Positions 1 through 7,929 of a stretch of DNA of 64,000 nucleotides are shown piece by piece. Source of the stretch: Streptomyces cyanogenus (GTDB lineage Bacteria; Actinomycetota; Actinomycetes; Streptomycetales; Streptomycetaceae). The stretch spans positions 5,037,001 to 5,101,000 of the forward strand of contig NZ_CP071839.1 in NCBI RefSeq assembly GCF_017526105.1, given 5' to 3'. Made by a program: the position numbers and the translations under genes. A model generated the notes under the pieces. That model was not told the DNA's origin. It searched no databases and saw nothing but the letters and a program-made list of their open reading frames with translations. The stretch's first letter is position 1, and each line of letters begins with the position of its first letter.

Positions 1-485
1 GGAACCGGCTCGGCCACGCCCTGCTCGCCCCGCACCTGCCGTGGGACGGCCCGGACACCCCCGCCGCCCGCCCCAACCTCGTCCGCATGCTGTTCCTGGA
101 CGAGCGCTACCGGGCCCGGTACACCGACTGGCAGGAGGAGGCCCACCTCGCGGTCGCCTCCCTGCGCCTGGTCGCCGGCCGGCACCCCGACGACCGCGCC
201 CTGGCCGAACTGATCGGCCACCTGTCCATCCAGAGCGACGAGTTCACCGCCCTGTGGGCCCGGCACCCGGTCCGCACCTGCACCTCCGGGACCAAGTCCC
301 TGCACCACCCGGCCGTCGGCACCCTGGAGCTGAGCTTCGAGAACCTGTGCCTGCCCGGCACCGCGGACCAGCGCCTCATCGCCTACACCGCCGAGCCGGG
401 CACCCCCTCCGACGCGGCCCTGCGTCTCCTGGCCGCCACCACGGCCCCCACCGAGCCGGAACGGCCCACCCTGGACGCGCACTGA
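1..485 (+). CDS. MmyB-like XRE-family regulator, C-terminal part (5' truncated by window edge)
   Basis: The open frame enters from the left edge (first full codon at position 3) and ends at TGA 483-485, giving about 160 residues. The visible part matches the C-terminal ligand-binding-like half of actinobacterial helix-turn-helix regulators of the MmyB type: a helical stretch rich in Arg/Asp, then the typical end 'SFENLCLPGTADQRLIAYTA'. The DNA-binding HTH should lie upstream, outside the window. It converges on the LysR gene, with 21 bp between the stop codons. The ligand is unknown; assignment rests on the characteristic C-terminal motif. Confidence 0.75.
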   Translation, partial: NRLGHALLAPHLPWDGPDTPAARPNLVRMLFLDERYRARYTDWQEEAHLAVASLRLVAGRHPDDRALAELIGHLSIQSDEFTALWARHPVRTCTSGTKSLHHPAVGTLELSFENLCLPGTADQRLIAYTAEPGTPSDAALRLLAATTAPTEPERPTLDAH

Positions 486-506
486 CCACCCGCGTCGTCC
501 GGCGGC

Positions 507-1397
507 CTACGCCCCCGGCCGCACCCCGAGGACGTCGAGCATCGCGCGGGTGGCCGGGCTCGGGTCGAAGCGGCTCCAGGCCAGGTGCTCGGCTCGGCGC
601 GGTCCGTCGACCACCGGGACCAGCGCCAGGCCGGGGTCGGCGGCGGCCAGCGGGCGGATGAACGCCGAGGGGAGCAGCGCGATGCCGAGTCCGCGCGCGA
701 TCAGCCGGGTGATCAGCTCGACGACCCCGGCCTCGTACGCGACGTCCCGGGCCAGGCCGGCCGCGGCGAACGCCCGGTCCGACTGGGCCCGGGCCGGCGT
801 CCCGGCCACGAAGTCCACGAATGTCTCGCCGGCGATGTCCTCCAGCGTGACCCGGTCCGCCCCGGCCAGCCGGTGTCCGGCCGCCGCCACCAGCACATGC
901 TCGTCGCGGTCGAGCACCACGCTCTCCACCCCGGAGGGCAGCTCGCCCTCCGGCAGCCCGAGGAAGGCGATGTCCACGTCCCCGTTCCGGATGCCCGCCG
1001 CCAGTTCGTCACTGCGCCCGGAGCGGAGCATGACCCGGACCTCCGGGTGCCGGGCCCGGTACCGCTGCAACAGCTCCGGTACGTCCACGGCGGCTGCGGT
1101 CACGATCACGCCGACGGAAAGCCGCCCCCGTACCACCCCGTTCGCGGCGGCCGCGTCGGCCACGGCGAGGTCCGCGGCGGCCAGGGCCTCCCGCGCCCGG
1201 GCCACGAACGCCTCGCCCGCACCGGTGAGTTCCACCCGCCGGCTGGACCGCGCGAACAGCCGTACCCCCAACTCCCGCTCCAGATTGGCGATCCGGTGGC
1301 TGAGCGAGGACTGCACCACGAAGCACCGCTCGGCGGCACGGGTGAAGTTACGGGTCTCGGCGACGGCGACGACGTACCGCATCTGCTGGAGGTCCAC
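507..1397 (-). CDS. LysR-family transcriptional regulator
   Basis: About 296 residues. The N-terminal winged helix-turn-helix is clear ('QMRYVVAVAETRNFTRAAE', then 'SSLSHRIANLERELGVRLF'), followed by a LysR substrate-binding domain with segments such as 'RGRLSVGVIVTAAAVDVPEL'. I chose GTG at 1397 because it puts the HTH at the usual position a few residues from the start; the frame stays open to ATG 1460, which would add 21 residues uncommon for the family. It is transcribed divergently from the transporter/oxidoreductase ORF starting at 1477. LysR regulators usually control their divergent neighbour in response to a small ligand, so this one probably controls that ORF. Ligand unknown. Confidence 0.9.
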   Translation of the reverse strand: MDLQQMRYVVAVAETRNFTRAAERCFVVQSSLSHRIANLERELGVRLFARSSRRVELTGAGEAFVARAREALAAADLAVADAAAANGVVRGRLSVGVIVTAAAVDVPELLQRYRARHPEVRVMLRSGRSDELAAGIRNGDVDIAFLGLPEGELPSGVESVVLDRDEHVLVAAAGHRLAGADRVTLEDIAGETFVDFVAGTPARAQSDRAFAAAGLARDVAYEAGVVELITRLIARGLGIALLPSAFIRPLAAADPGLALVPVVDGPRRAEHLAWSRFDPSPATRAMLDVLGVRPGA

Positions 1398-1476
1398 CCA
1401 TCCATCGTTCTCGTGCATGGCTGCGATGGCAAGCATGTCTTGGACGCATGACCGGTTCACTGCCGAGACTCGTCAC

Positions 1477-3027
1477 ATGCCTGCCTACGCCGACAGAGCG
1501 GCAACCGTCCTCCTGACCGCCCTCGCCCCCGCGGCATGGGGCACGACCTACGTCGTCACCACCGCGCTCCTCCCGCCCGGCCACCCCCTGTTCGCCGGCC
1601 TCATGCGCGCCCTGCCCGCCGGGCTGCTCGGCCTGGTGCTCACCCGTGCCCTCCCGCAGGGCGCCTGGTGGTGGAAGGCGGGCGTCCTCGGCGCGCTCAA
1701 CATCGGCGTCCTCTTCCCGCTGCTGTTCCTGGCGGCCGAACGACTCCCCGGCGGGGTCGCCGCCACCCTCGGTGCCACGCAGCCACTGCTGGTCGCCGCC
1801 CTCGCGGTCCCGGTGCTCCAGGACCGGCCGACCGTCCGGCGCTGGGCCTGGGGCGTGCTCGGCGTGGCCGGCGTCGGACTGGTCGTCCTCGGCCCGCAGG
1901 CCCGCCTGGACGCCGTCGGCGTACTCGCCGGCCTCGGTGGCACGGCCGCCATGGCCACCGGGGTCGTCCTCACCAAGCGCTGGGGCCGTCCCCCGGGCGC
2001 GGGCCCGCTCACCCTGGCCGCCTGGCAACTCACGGCCGGCGGACTGCTCCTGCTCCTGCCGGCACTGACGGTCGAGGGGCTGCCGCCGCGGATCGACGCC
2101 GGTGCGGCCGTCGGCTACCTGTGGCTCGGCAGCATGGGCGGCCTGATCGCGTACACGCTCTGGTTCCGTGGGATAGCCCGCCTCCCGGTCGGCGCCTCCG
2201 CCCCGCTCGTCCTGCTCTCGCCGCTGGTCGCCACGGTCATCGGCACGCTCCGGGGCGAGTCCCTGAGCCCGCTCCGGACGGCCGGCTTCGCCCTGGCCCT
2301 CACAGCCATGCTCGCCGCACAACTGGACCCACCGAAGAAGCCCACGAAGACAAGGGGATCGACACCGATGAGCCCACGCCTGACCATCGCCGTCCTCGGC
2401 GCCACCGGCATGGTCGGCGGCCGGGTGACCGCCGAGGCCGCCGCCCGTGGACACCAGGTCCTGGCCCTGTCCCGCAAGCCGACGAGCGAGCATCCGTGCG
2501 TGACGCCTGTCCCGGTCGACGCGAACGACCCGGACGCCGTCCACAGGGCGCTGGCGGGTTCGGGCGCGGACGCCGCCGTGCTGACCGTACGCACCCATCC
2601 CGTGGACGAGGACTTCCTGCTCGCCACCACCCGGACGGTTCTGGACGCGGCCGCACGGCTGGGCATCCGCGTCCTGGTGATCGGCGGCGCCGGTGCCCTG
2701 CGCAGCCCCGGCGCCCCCGACGTCCTCGTGGCCGACAACCCCGTCTACGTTCCGGCGCAGTGGCAGCCGGTCGCGGCGGCGGGAGTGGCCCAGCTCCGCA
2801 CCTGCCGGACCCACCCCCACACCGACTGGGTCTACCTCAGCCCCCCGGCCGTCCTGGAACCCGGCCCGCGCACCGCCCGCTACCGCCGCGGTACGACCAC
2901 CCTCCTGACCGCGCCCGACGGCCGTTCCTGGATCAGCGCGGAGGACCTGGCGGTTGCGGCCGTGGACGAGTTGGAGACCCCCGGCCGGGACCACCACATC
3001 ACGGTCGCCCACGCCGCCGAGGCCTGA
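1477..3027 (+). CDS. EamA/DMT-family transporter fused in frame to an NAD(P)-binding epimerase-like protein
   Basis: One uninterrupted 516-codon frame. Residues 1-290 are a drug/metabolite (EamA) transporter: about ten hydrophobic segments in two homologous halves (e.g. 'GVLGALNIGVLFPLLFLAAE'). Residues 298-516 are a soluble Rossmann-fold NAD(P)-binding protein of the NmrA/NAD-dependent epimerase type, starting with the nucleotide motif 'VLGATGMVGGRVT'. These are normally two genes. There is no stop between them, but ATG 2368 is preceded by a good Shine-Dalgarno sequence (AAGGGGA, 2352-2358), so the second half could also be made separately as a 219-residue protein. The start at 1477 lies in the interval shared with the divergent LysR gene. 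The substrate of either half is unknown. Confidence 0.8.
   Translation: MPAYADRAATVLLTALAPAAWGTTYVVTTALLPPGHPLFAGLMRALPAGLLGLVLTRALPQGAWWWKAGVLGALNIGVLFPLLFLAAERLPGGVAATLGATQPLLVAALAVPVLQDRPTVRRWAWGVLGVAGVGLVVLGPQARLDAVGVLAGLGGTAAMATGVVLTKRWGRPPGAGPLTLAAWQLTAGGLLLLLPALTVEGLPPRIDAGAAVGYLWLGSMGGLIAYTLWFRGIARLPVGASAPLVLLSPLVATVIGTLRGESLSPLRTAGFALALTAMLAAQLDPPKKPTKTRGSTPMSPRLTIAVLGATGMVGGRVTAEAAARGHQVLALSRKPTSEHPCVTPVPVDANDPDAVHRALAGSGADAAVLTVRTHPVDEDFLLATTRTVLDAAARLGIRVLVIGGAGALRSPGAPDVLVADNPVYVPAQWQPVAAAGVAQLRTCRTHPHTDWVYLSPPAVLEPGPRTARYRRGTTTLLTAPDGRSWISAEDLAVAAVDELETPGRDHHITVAHAAEA
2352..2370 (+). promoter_or_regulatory. Internal ribosome binding site and start codon inside the fused transporter/oxidoreductase ORF
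   Basis: AAGGGGA (2352-2358) lies 9 nt before ATG 2368-2370, which begins the Rossmann-fold domain exactly where stand-alone homologues would start. It suggests the ancestral second gene kept its own initiation signal after the upstream stop codon was lost, or that two products are made. Confidence 0.5.
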
Positions 3028-3173
3028 GCCGCGGGAGCCGCCGGCCGCCGTGCGGTGCCCGAGGGCACGTGAAGGGCCCGCGGTGGTGAGCACGCACCCG
3101 GCTCCCCTTGCCGGCACCGCCGACGTAACCTGCCGGAACCTCGCCGCATCAGCCGCCGACTGGGAGTGCCCGC

Positions 3174-3707
3174 GTGACCGAGCCGACCGCCCCGGACAAG
3201 AAACCCTTCCTGTACGTCGTCGTCTGCGCGAGCGGCATCGCCCCCGACGTCGGCAAACTGATCACCGTCGCCCAGGAGGCGAACTGGGACGTCGGTGTCG
3301 TCGCCACACCCCAGGGCCTCGGCTTCATCGACGCCAAGGCGGTCGAGGCACAGACCGGTTACCCGATCCGCTCCGCCTGGCGCAGGCCGGGGGACCCGCG
3401 CCCGCTGCCGCCCGCGGACGCCATCGCGGTCGCCCCGGCCACCTTCAACACCCTCAACAAGTGGGCCGCCGGGATCTCCGACACCCTCGCGCTGGGCATC
3501 CTGTGCGAGGCGTACGGCATGGGCATCCCGACGGTCGCCCTGCCCTGCCTGAACGCCGCCCAGGCCGCCCACCCCGCCTACCGGCAGAGCCTGGAGCGGC
3601 TGCGGTCGATGGGCGTCCTGATCGGCTCCCAGGAACCGTACGACTCCGGGACGGGCGACCGCTTCCGCTGGGAGGAGGCCCTGGAACTGCTCGACCGCGT
3701 GCGCTGA
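3174..3707 (+). CDS. Flavoprotein-family protein (phosphopantothenoylcysteine decarboxylase-like fold)
   Basis: 177 residues from a GTG start. The sequence follows the flavoprotein/HFCD pattern: an N-terminal beta strand with a Gly/Ser phosphate loop ('VVVCASGIAPDVGKLI'), a middle 'AIAVAPATFNTLNKWAAGI' segment equivalent to the flavin-binding 'APATANT' region, and 'GIPTVALPCLN' near the C-terminus. Streptomyces carry several such short proteins of unknown substrate. It stands alone between the oxidoreductase and a methyltransferase gene, so context does not identify a pathway. It is too short and too isolated to be the CoaC half of CoaBC. Confidence 0.75.
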   Translation: MTEPTAPDKKPFLYVVVCASGIAPDVGKLITVAQEANWDVGVVATPQGLGFIDAKAVEAQTGYPIRSAWRRPGDPRPLPPADAIAVAPATFNTLNKWAAGISDTLALGILCEAYGMGIPTVALPCLNAAQAAHPAYRQSLERLRSMGVLIGSQEPYDSGTGDRFRWEEALELLDRVR

Positions 3708-3783
3708 CACGCCGCCCGAACGGTGAGCCCTGACAGGGCTGTTGGGCCGACGCCGACCGCGGGCGCCCTGCATACTGACCGCC

Positions 3784-4527
3784 ATGGCCGTCTACGACAC
3801 ACTCGGCGCGACGTACGCCCGGACGCGCCGGCCCGATCCGCGGATCGCCGCCCGGATCAGCGCGGCGATCGGGGACGCGGCGGACGTGCTCAACGTCGGA
3901 GCGGGCACCGGTTCGTACGAACCGCCGCAGACGGTCCTCGCGGTCGAACCCAGCCGGGTCATGATCGGCCAGCGTCCGCCGGGTTCCGCTCCCGCGGTGC
4001 AGGCCGTCGCGGAGCACCTTCCGCTGCGCGACGACGCCACCGATGCCGTCATGGCGCTGCTGACCGTGCACCACTGGGCCGACCTGGCGGCCGGCATCGG
4101 AGAGCTGCGCAGGGTCGCCCGCCGCCGCGTCGTCGTCCTCACGTGGGACCAGCACGTCTTCCGCGAGCGGTTCTGGCTCGTACGGGACTACCTCCCGGAG
4201 GCAGCCGCGTTCGACGACAGCCGGGCCGTCCCCACCGACCGGCTGATCGACCTGCTCGGCGGGGGCCGCCAGGAAGCGGTCCACGTCCCGCACGACTGCG
4301 TCGACGGCTTCGGTGCCGCGTACTGGCGCCGCCCACACGCCTACCTCGACCCCCACGTGCGTGCGGGGATCTCCATGCTGGCCCAGACCGGCGACGCCGC
4401 ACTCGCGCCGGGCCTGACCCGGCTCGCGGACGACGTGAGGACCGGCCGCTGGCACACCCGCTACGCCGAGCTGCTCACGCTCGCATCCCTCGACGTCGGT
4501 TACCGGCTCATCGTGGCCGACCAGTGA
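3784..4527 (+). CDS. Class I SAM-dependent methyltransferase
   Basis: 247 residues. A class I Rossmann methyltransferase fold is supported by motif I 'VLNVGAGTGSYEP' (about residues 37-49), an acidic loop region 'AVEPSRVMI', and motif IV-like 'ALLTVHHWAD'. I chose ATG 3784 over upstream codons because CATACT (3770-3775), a plausible -10 box, would place transcription initiation just before it. The sequence 'YARTRRPDPRIAARI' at the N-terminus is common in ubiquinone/menaquinone-type methyltransferase relatives in Streptomyces. The methyl acceptor is unknown and there is no operon partner. Confidence 0.8.
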   Translation: MAVYDTLGATYARTRRPDPRIAARISAAIGDAADVLNVGAGTGSYEPPQTVLAVEPSRVMIGQRPPGSAPAVQAVAEHLPLRDDATDAVMALLTVHHWADLAAGIGELRRVARRRVVVLTWDQHVFRERFWLVRDYLPEAAAFDDSRAVPTDRLIDLLGGGRQEAVHVPHDCVDGFGAAYWRRPHAYLDPHVRAGISMLAQTGDAALAPGLTRLADDVRTGRWHTRYAELLTLASLDVGYRLIVADQ

Positions 4528-4579
4528 CGAAGGAGTACGCTCGGGCCTGATCACTTGTCAGGTGAGGAAGGAAGTGCCC

Positions 4580-4780
4580 ATGACCAAGGCACCGTTCGTG
4601 GCCGTGTCCGCCGCCACCGCCGCGCTGGGGACGGCGCTCGGCTCGCTCGCGCTGCAACTGCGCTCGGCGGGCTATGAGCAGTACGTGGAGTCCGTGGCCA
4701 CCTTCAGCGTCGTCATGTACGTCACCGCCGCCCTGGTCCTGGTGGCGTGGGTGCGGGACGGCCGGCCCCACGCGAACTGA
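4580..4780 (+). CDS. Small hypothetical membrane protein
   Basis: 66 residues with two predicted hydrophobic segments (about residues 8-25, 'AVSAATAALGTALGSLAL', and 40-57, 'TFSVVMYVTAALVLVAWV') joined by a short polar loop, suggesting a two-helix membrane hairpin. ATG 4580 is preceded by GAGGAAGGAAG at good spacing, which decides the start over an in-frame codon at 4562. A GC-rich hairpin follows at once. I do not recognise a family. Confidence 0.6.
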   Translation: MTKAPFVAVSAATAALGTALGSLALQLRSAGYEQYVESVATFSVVMYVTAALVLVAWVRDGRPHAN

Positions 4781-4786
4781 GCCAGG

Positions 4787-4825
4787 CCGGGAGGGGCGGC
4801 CACGCCGGGTGCGCCCCTCACCCGG
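4787..4825. terminator. GC-rich hairpin downstream of the small membrane protein gene
   Basis: GAGGGGCG (4791-4798) pairs perfectly with CGCCCCTC (4812-4819), and the flanking CCGGG/CCCGG extends the stem past a small bulge. No T-run follows, as is usual for Streptomyces terminators. Confidence 0.55.
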
Positions 4826-4955
4826 AACAGGCGAGCGGACCGCCTGAGCAGCCGCCGCCGCGCAGGACCTGATCTCCTCCCGCCCAGCGGGCGCGCCCCC
4901 CGGCCGGGCAGCAGAATGGATCCGTACCGGCCACTCGATGGCGGGAGGAGCGGGC

Positions 4956-5489
4956 ATGGAGATCAAGCCTCAGGCGGTCGTCCTCCCCAAGGAGACGGAC
5001 CATCTCGAACAGGGGAAGTACGGGCCGGTCTTTCCCAGGACTCCGGCGTGCTACGGGTTCACCATCGTCGCACCGGTCAAGCCCGGCCACGCCGACGCGA
5101 TGCGCCAGTACGGCTATGCGCTGGCCGAGGCGCTGGAACAGGATCCGTACCTTCTCGCGCCCCTGAAGCTGCACTACCTGCGCTGGGTCCTCTTCGACGA
5201 CGACACGCGCTTCATGTACCAGGGGATCTTCGACACCGACTTCGACAAGTACACCGAGGACGCCGTCGCGCTCTTCTCGAAAGCAGGCGTGAGCACGGCG
5301 TTCGAGCACCTGGAAGGTTTCCCGGAGGACTGGCGGACCAACCCGGAGGCGTTCGTCAGGTTCGTCCGGGCACACCACTGTCCGAGTTTCATCGAGTACG
5401 GCGAGTACCCGTACGTGACGGCGGACGAGATCAAGAAGGCTTTGCGGATCAGGGGCGCTCTGTCGGAGATGCTCGATCAGATGCAGTGA
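4956..5489 (+). CDS. Conserved hypothetical protein, first gene of the Dyp peroxidase locus
   Basis: 177 residues; I do not recognise the family. It has no signal peptide or membrane segment. The alternation of strands and helices ('YGFTIVAPVKPGHADAMRQY', then 'FMYQGIFDTDFDKYTEDAVA') looks like a ferredoxin-like alpha/beta repeat, the building block of the dimeric alpha/beta-barrel superfamily to which Dyp peroxidases and chlorite dismutases belong; that is inference from appearance only. GGGAGGAG (4942-4949) before ATG 4956 decides the start. Only 10 bp separate it from the next gene, and the Dyp peroxidase follows, so the three are probably co-transcribed. Confidence 0.75.
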   Translation: MEIKPQAVVLPKETDHLEQGKYGPVFPRTPACYGFTIVAPVKPGHADAMRQYGYALAEALEQDPYLLAPLKLHYLRWVLFDDDTRFMYQGIFDTDFDKYTEDAVALFSKAGVSTAFEHLEGFPEDWRTNPEAFVRFVRAHHCPSFIEYGEYPYVTADEIKKALRIRGALSEMLDQMQ

Positions 5490-5499
5490 GGGCTGGGCG

Positions 5500-6510
5500 A
5501 TGAGCGGGGCCGAAACCGCGCGGACCTACAACCAGAGGCACGTTCCCCGGACGTACACCCCCGCGGGGCGACGCGTGAGCATCTACGTCTCGTGGAGTTA
5601 TCCCGCCGAGGCGGGCCGGAACCCGGCCGAGCTGGACAACCGGTTCTCCACGCTGACCGAGGTGAGGCGGGTGGCGTGGCCGGCCTACGAGGACCCGCAG
5701 TGGTCCGACCCGTACCGGTTCCAGCAGACCATCGCGGGCTCCCTGGAGCTGTTCTTCTGGGCCTGGGTGCCGTTCCAGGACTTCGTCGAGGAGGTGACGG
5801 GACATACCGTCCCGGTCTACCAGCGCATCGACCAGGCGGGCTTCCGCACACCGCTCGACGAACGGGTGCTGGCCGACACGGACGTGCTGTTCGTCTTCGG
5901 ACTCGACCACATGGTCACCGGCCAGGAGGCCGAGCCCGGCGAGATCGAGGCGCTGCGGTCCTTCCTCGCCCGGGAGGACGCCCGCCTCGTGCTGGGGCCC
6001 CACCACGACGTCGGCGCGTCGGACGACCTGTCCGTGCGCGAGGTGGAGCACCGCCACCACGGCGACCCCCTGGTCCCTCGCCAGCAGCGGTTCGCGACCT
6101 ACGTCAGGGACGTGATGAAGGGCCTGGGGGTGCCGGTCGTCAACCGGTACGGACTGCGCCCCGCCACCGGTGAGGACAAGCGGATCGCCCCTCTGTCGAC
6201 CGTCGGGGACCTGGACGAGAGGGGATGGCTGAACGGTGTCACGAACTTCAACTTCCACATGCACCTGCCGCACTACGCGGTGACGACCGACCAGCCGAAG
6301 GACATCCACGTGCTGGCCCGGCAGCCGATCGACCTGTCCCGGCCCCATCCGTTCACCGAGGAGGGGAACACCGAGTTCAACATGTTCCTGTGGATGCCGC
6401 CGAGCGGAGACCGCGCGGCGGACGTGCTGCTGGCCGACTCGACGATCTTCAGCACGCTCTTCGGCGCCGACGACAGCCTGCGCAACTTCTGGCGCAACCT
6501 CGTCTCGTAG
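5500..6510 (+). CDS. Conserved hypothetical protein, second gene of the Dyp peroxidase locus
   Basis: 336 residues, cytoplasmic by appearance, not recognised. It is rich in conserved-looking aromatic and His residues: 'PHHDVGASD' near residue 167, 'VEHRHHGDP' near 184, 'NFNFHMHLPHY' near 249. The clustered histidines could bind metal or haem. It contains a Rossmann-like stretch ('DTDVLFVFGLDHMV') and could be an alpha/beta hydrolase- or deacetylase-like enzyme, but no catalytic signature is decisive. The gene sits 10 bp after the first gene and 21 bp before the peroxidase gene, implying one transcript and a joint role in peroxidase substrate handling or maturation. Confidence 0.7.
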   Translation: MSGAETARTYNQRHVPRTYTPAGRRVSIYVSWSYPAEAGRNPAELDNRFSTLTEVRRVAWPAYEDPQWSDPYRFQQTIAGSLELFFWAWVPFQDFVEEVTGHTVPVYQRIDQAGFRTPLDERVLADTDVLFVFGLDHMVTGQEAEPGEIEALRSFLAREDARLVLGPHHDVGASDDLSVREVEHRHHGDPLVPRQQRFATYVRDVMKGLGVPVVNRYGLRPATGEDKRIAPLSTVGDLDERGWLNGVTNFNFHMHLPHYAVTTDQPKDIHVLARQPIDLSRPHPFTEEGNTEFNMFLWMPPSGDRAADVLLADSTIFSTLFGADDSLRNFWRNLVS

Positions 6511-6531
6511 CGATGCCCCAGGGAGGCCGAG

Positions 6532-7866
6532 GTGAGCGCACCCGCGGACGTCACACTGGAGCTGGACGACATCCAGCGCGGGGTCCTCAGTTCCCGGCCG
6601 ACCCCCTACGCGGCGACGTACCTGGTCTTCCGCATCGACGACCGCTCCCAGGGCCGGGAGCTGATGCGGCGGACGAGCGCGGTGGCGACCTCCGCCGCCG
6701 ACACCGCCAGCCCCCTCGGGGACACCTGGGTCAGTGTCGCCGTCACGTACTGGGGCCTGGCGGCACTGGGGGTGCCACGCTCCTCGCTGGACACCTTCGC
6801 CTGGGAGTTCCGGCAGGGCATGGCGGCCCGGGCACGGGCGCTGCGCGACGAGGGAGCGAGCAGTCCGCAGCAGTGGGAGGCACCGCTCGGCACGCACGAC
6901 GTCCATGTGGTGATCACGGCGGTCGCCCCCGACCCCCCGCGCCTGGAGGCGGCCATCGACCGCGCCCGCCCCGCCTACGACCGCCTCCCCGGCGTGACGG
7001 CGATCTGGCGGCAGGACTGCTACGCGCTGCCCACCGAGAAGGAACACTTCGGTTACCTCGACGGCGTCAGCCATCCGGCCGTCGAAGGCAGCGGCATCCC
7101 GGGGTCCAACGAGCTGGAGGTGCCCCTGAAGAGCGGGGAGTTCGTCCTCGGCTACCCGGACGAGCTCGGCGGTGTCCAGGCGCCGCAGCCGGATGTGCTG
7201 GGACGCAACGGCAGTTACGCGGTCTTCCGCAAACTCCACCAGAACGCCGCCGCGTTCAGGCGTTACCTGCGGGACAACGCCACGGGGCCCGAGGACGAGG
7301 AACTGATCGCGGCCAAGATCATGGGCCGCTGGCGCAGCGGTGCCCCGCTGGCCCTCGCCCCGCGGCACGACGACCCGGCCCTCGGCACCGACCCGCACCG
7401 CCGCAACACCTTCCTGTACGAGGAGAACGACCCGACCGGATTCCTCACCCCCGGCGGCTGCCACATCCGCCGGGCCAACCCGCGCGACGCCTCGGTGGCC
7501 GGGGAGGTCCGGCTCCACCGCATGATCCGGCGCGGCGCCGTCTACGGCCCGCCGCTGCCCGAGGGGGTACTGGAGGACGACGGTGTGGACCGCGGCCTGA
7601 TGTTCGCGTTCATCGGCGCCCACCTGGGCCGGCAGTTCGAGTTCGTCCAGTCGGAGTGGATGAACGACGGCGTCTTCTTCGGAGCCGGCAACGTGAGGGA
7701 CCCCGTCGTCGGAGCCGCCGACGAGGAGACCGGCTACACCATTCCCCGGCGGCCGGTGCGGCGCCGACTGGCCGCGCTGCCCCGGTTCGTCACCACCCGA
7801 GGAGGCGAGTACTGCTTCCTGCCCGGTCTCACCGCCCTGCGCTGGCTCGGGGACCTGCGCGACTGA
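6532..7866 (+). CDS. Dyp-type (dye-decolorizing) haem peroxidase
   Basis: 444 residues from GTG 6532, with GGGAGG at 6521-6526. The family hallmark GxxDG is present as 'GYLDG' (residues 174-178, catalytic Asp 177), followed by 'VSHPAVEG'. The proximal haem ligand is His 311 in 'GGCHIRRANPRDA'. The C-terminal half carries 'GRQFEFVQSEWMND', also typical. These enzymes oxidise dyes, lignin-like phenolics or porphyrins with hydrogen peroxide. No Tat signal is present, so it is probably cytoplasmic, and no encapsulin gene is nearby. It is the third gene of a compact group with two uncharacterised proteins and is followed by a BASS-type transporter. Confidence 0.93.
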   Translation: MSAPADVTLELDDIQRGVLSSRPTPYAATYLVFRIDDRSQGRELMRRTSAVATSAADTASPLGDTWVSVAVTYWGLAALGVPRSSLDTFAWEFRQGMAARARALRDEGASSPQQWEAPLGTHDVHVVITAVAPDPPRLEAAIDRARPAYDRLPGVTAIWRQDCYALPTEKEHFGYLDGVSHPAVEGSGIPGSNELEVPLKSGEFVLGYPDELGGVQAPQPDVLGRNGSYAVFRKLHQNAAAFRRYLRDNATGPEDEELIAAKIMGRWRSGAPLALAPRHDDPALGTDPHRRNTFLYEENDPTGFLTPGGCHIRRANPRDASVAGEVRLHRMIRRGAVYGPPLPEGVLEDDGVDRGLMFAFIGAHLGRQFEFVQSEWMNDGVFFGAGNVRDPVVGAADEETGYTIPRRPVRRRLAALPRFVTTRGGEYCFLPGLTALRWLGDLRD

Positions 7867-7929
7867 ACGGCGCGGCGGCGCGGGCCGTGGTACGCCCGCG
7901 AGGCGGGCTGTCGCCTGAGGGGAAGCGCC

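Noticed and set aside
3174..3707. CoaC (phosphopantothenoylcysteine decarboxylase) or MqnB
   Set aside because: The flavoprotein fold fits but there is no CoaB partner, and the sequence lacks the nucleosidase features expected of MqnB.
6532..7866. Encapsulin cargo Dyp peroxidase
   Set aside because: No encapsulin gene nearby and no recognisable C-terminal targeting peptide.
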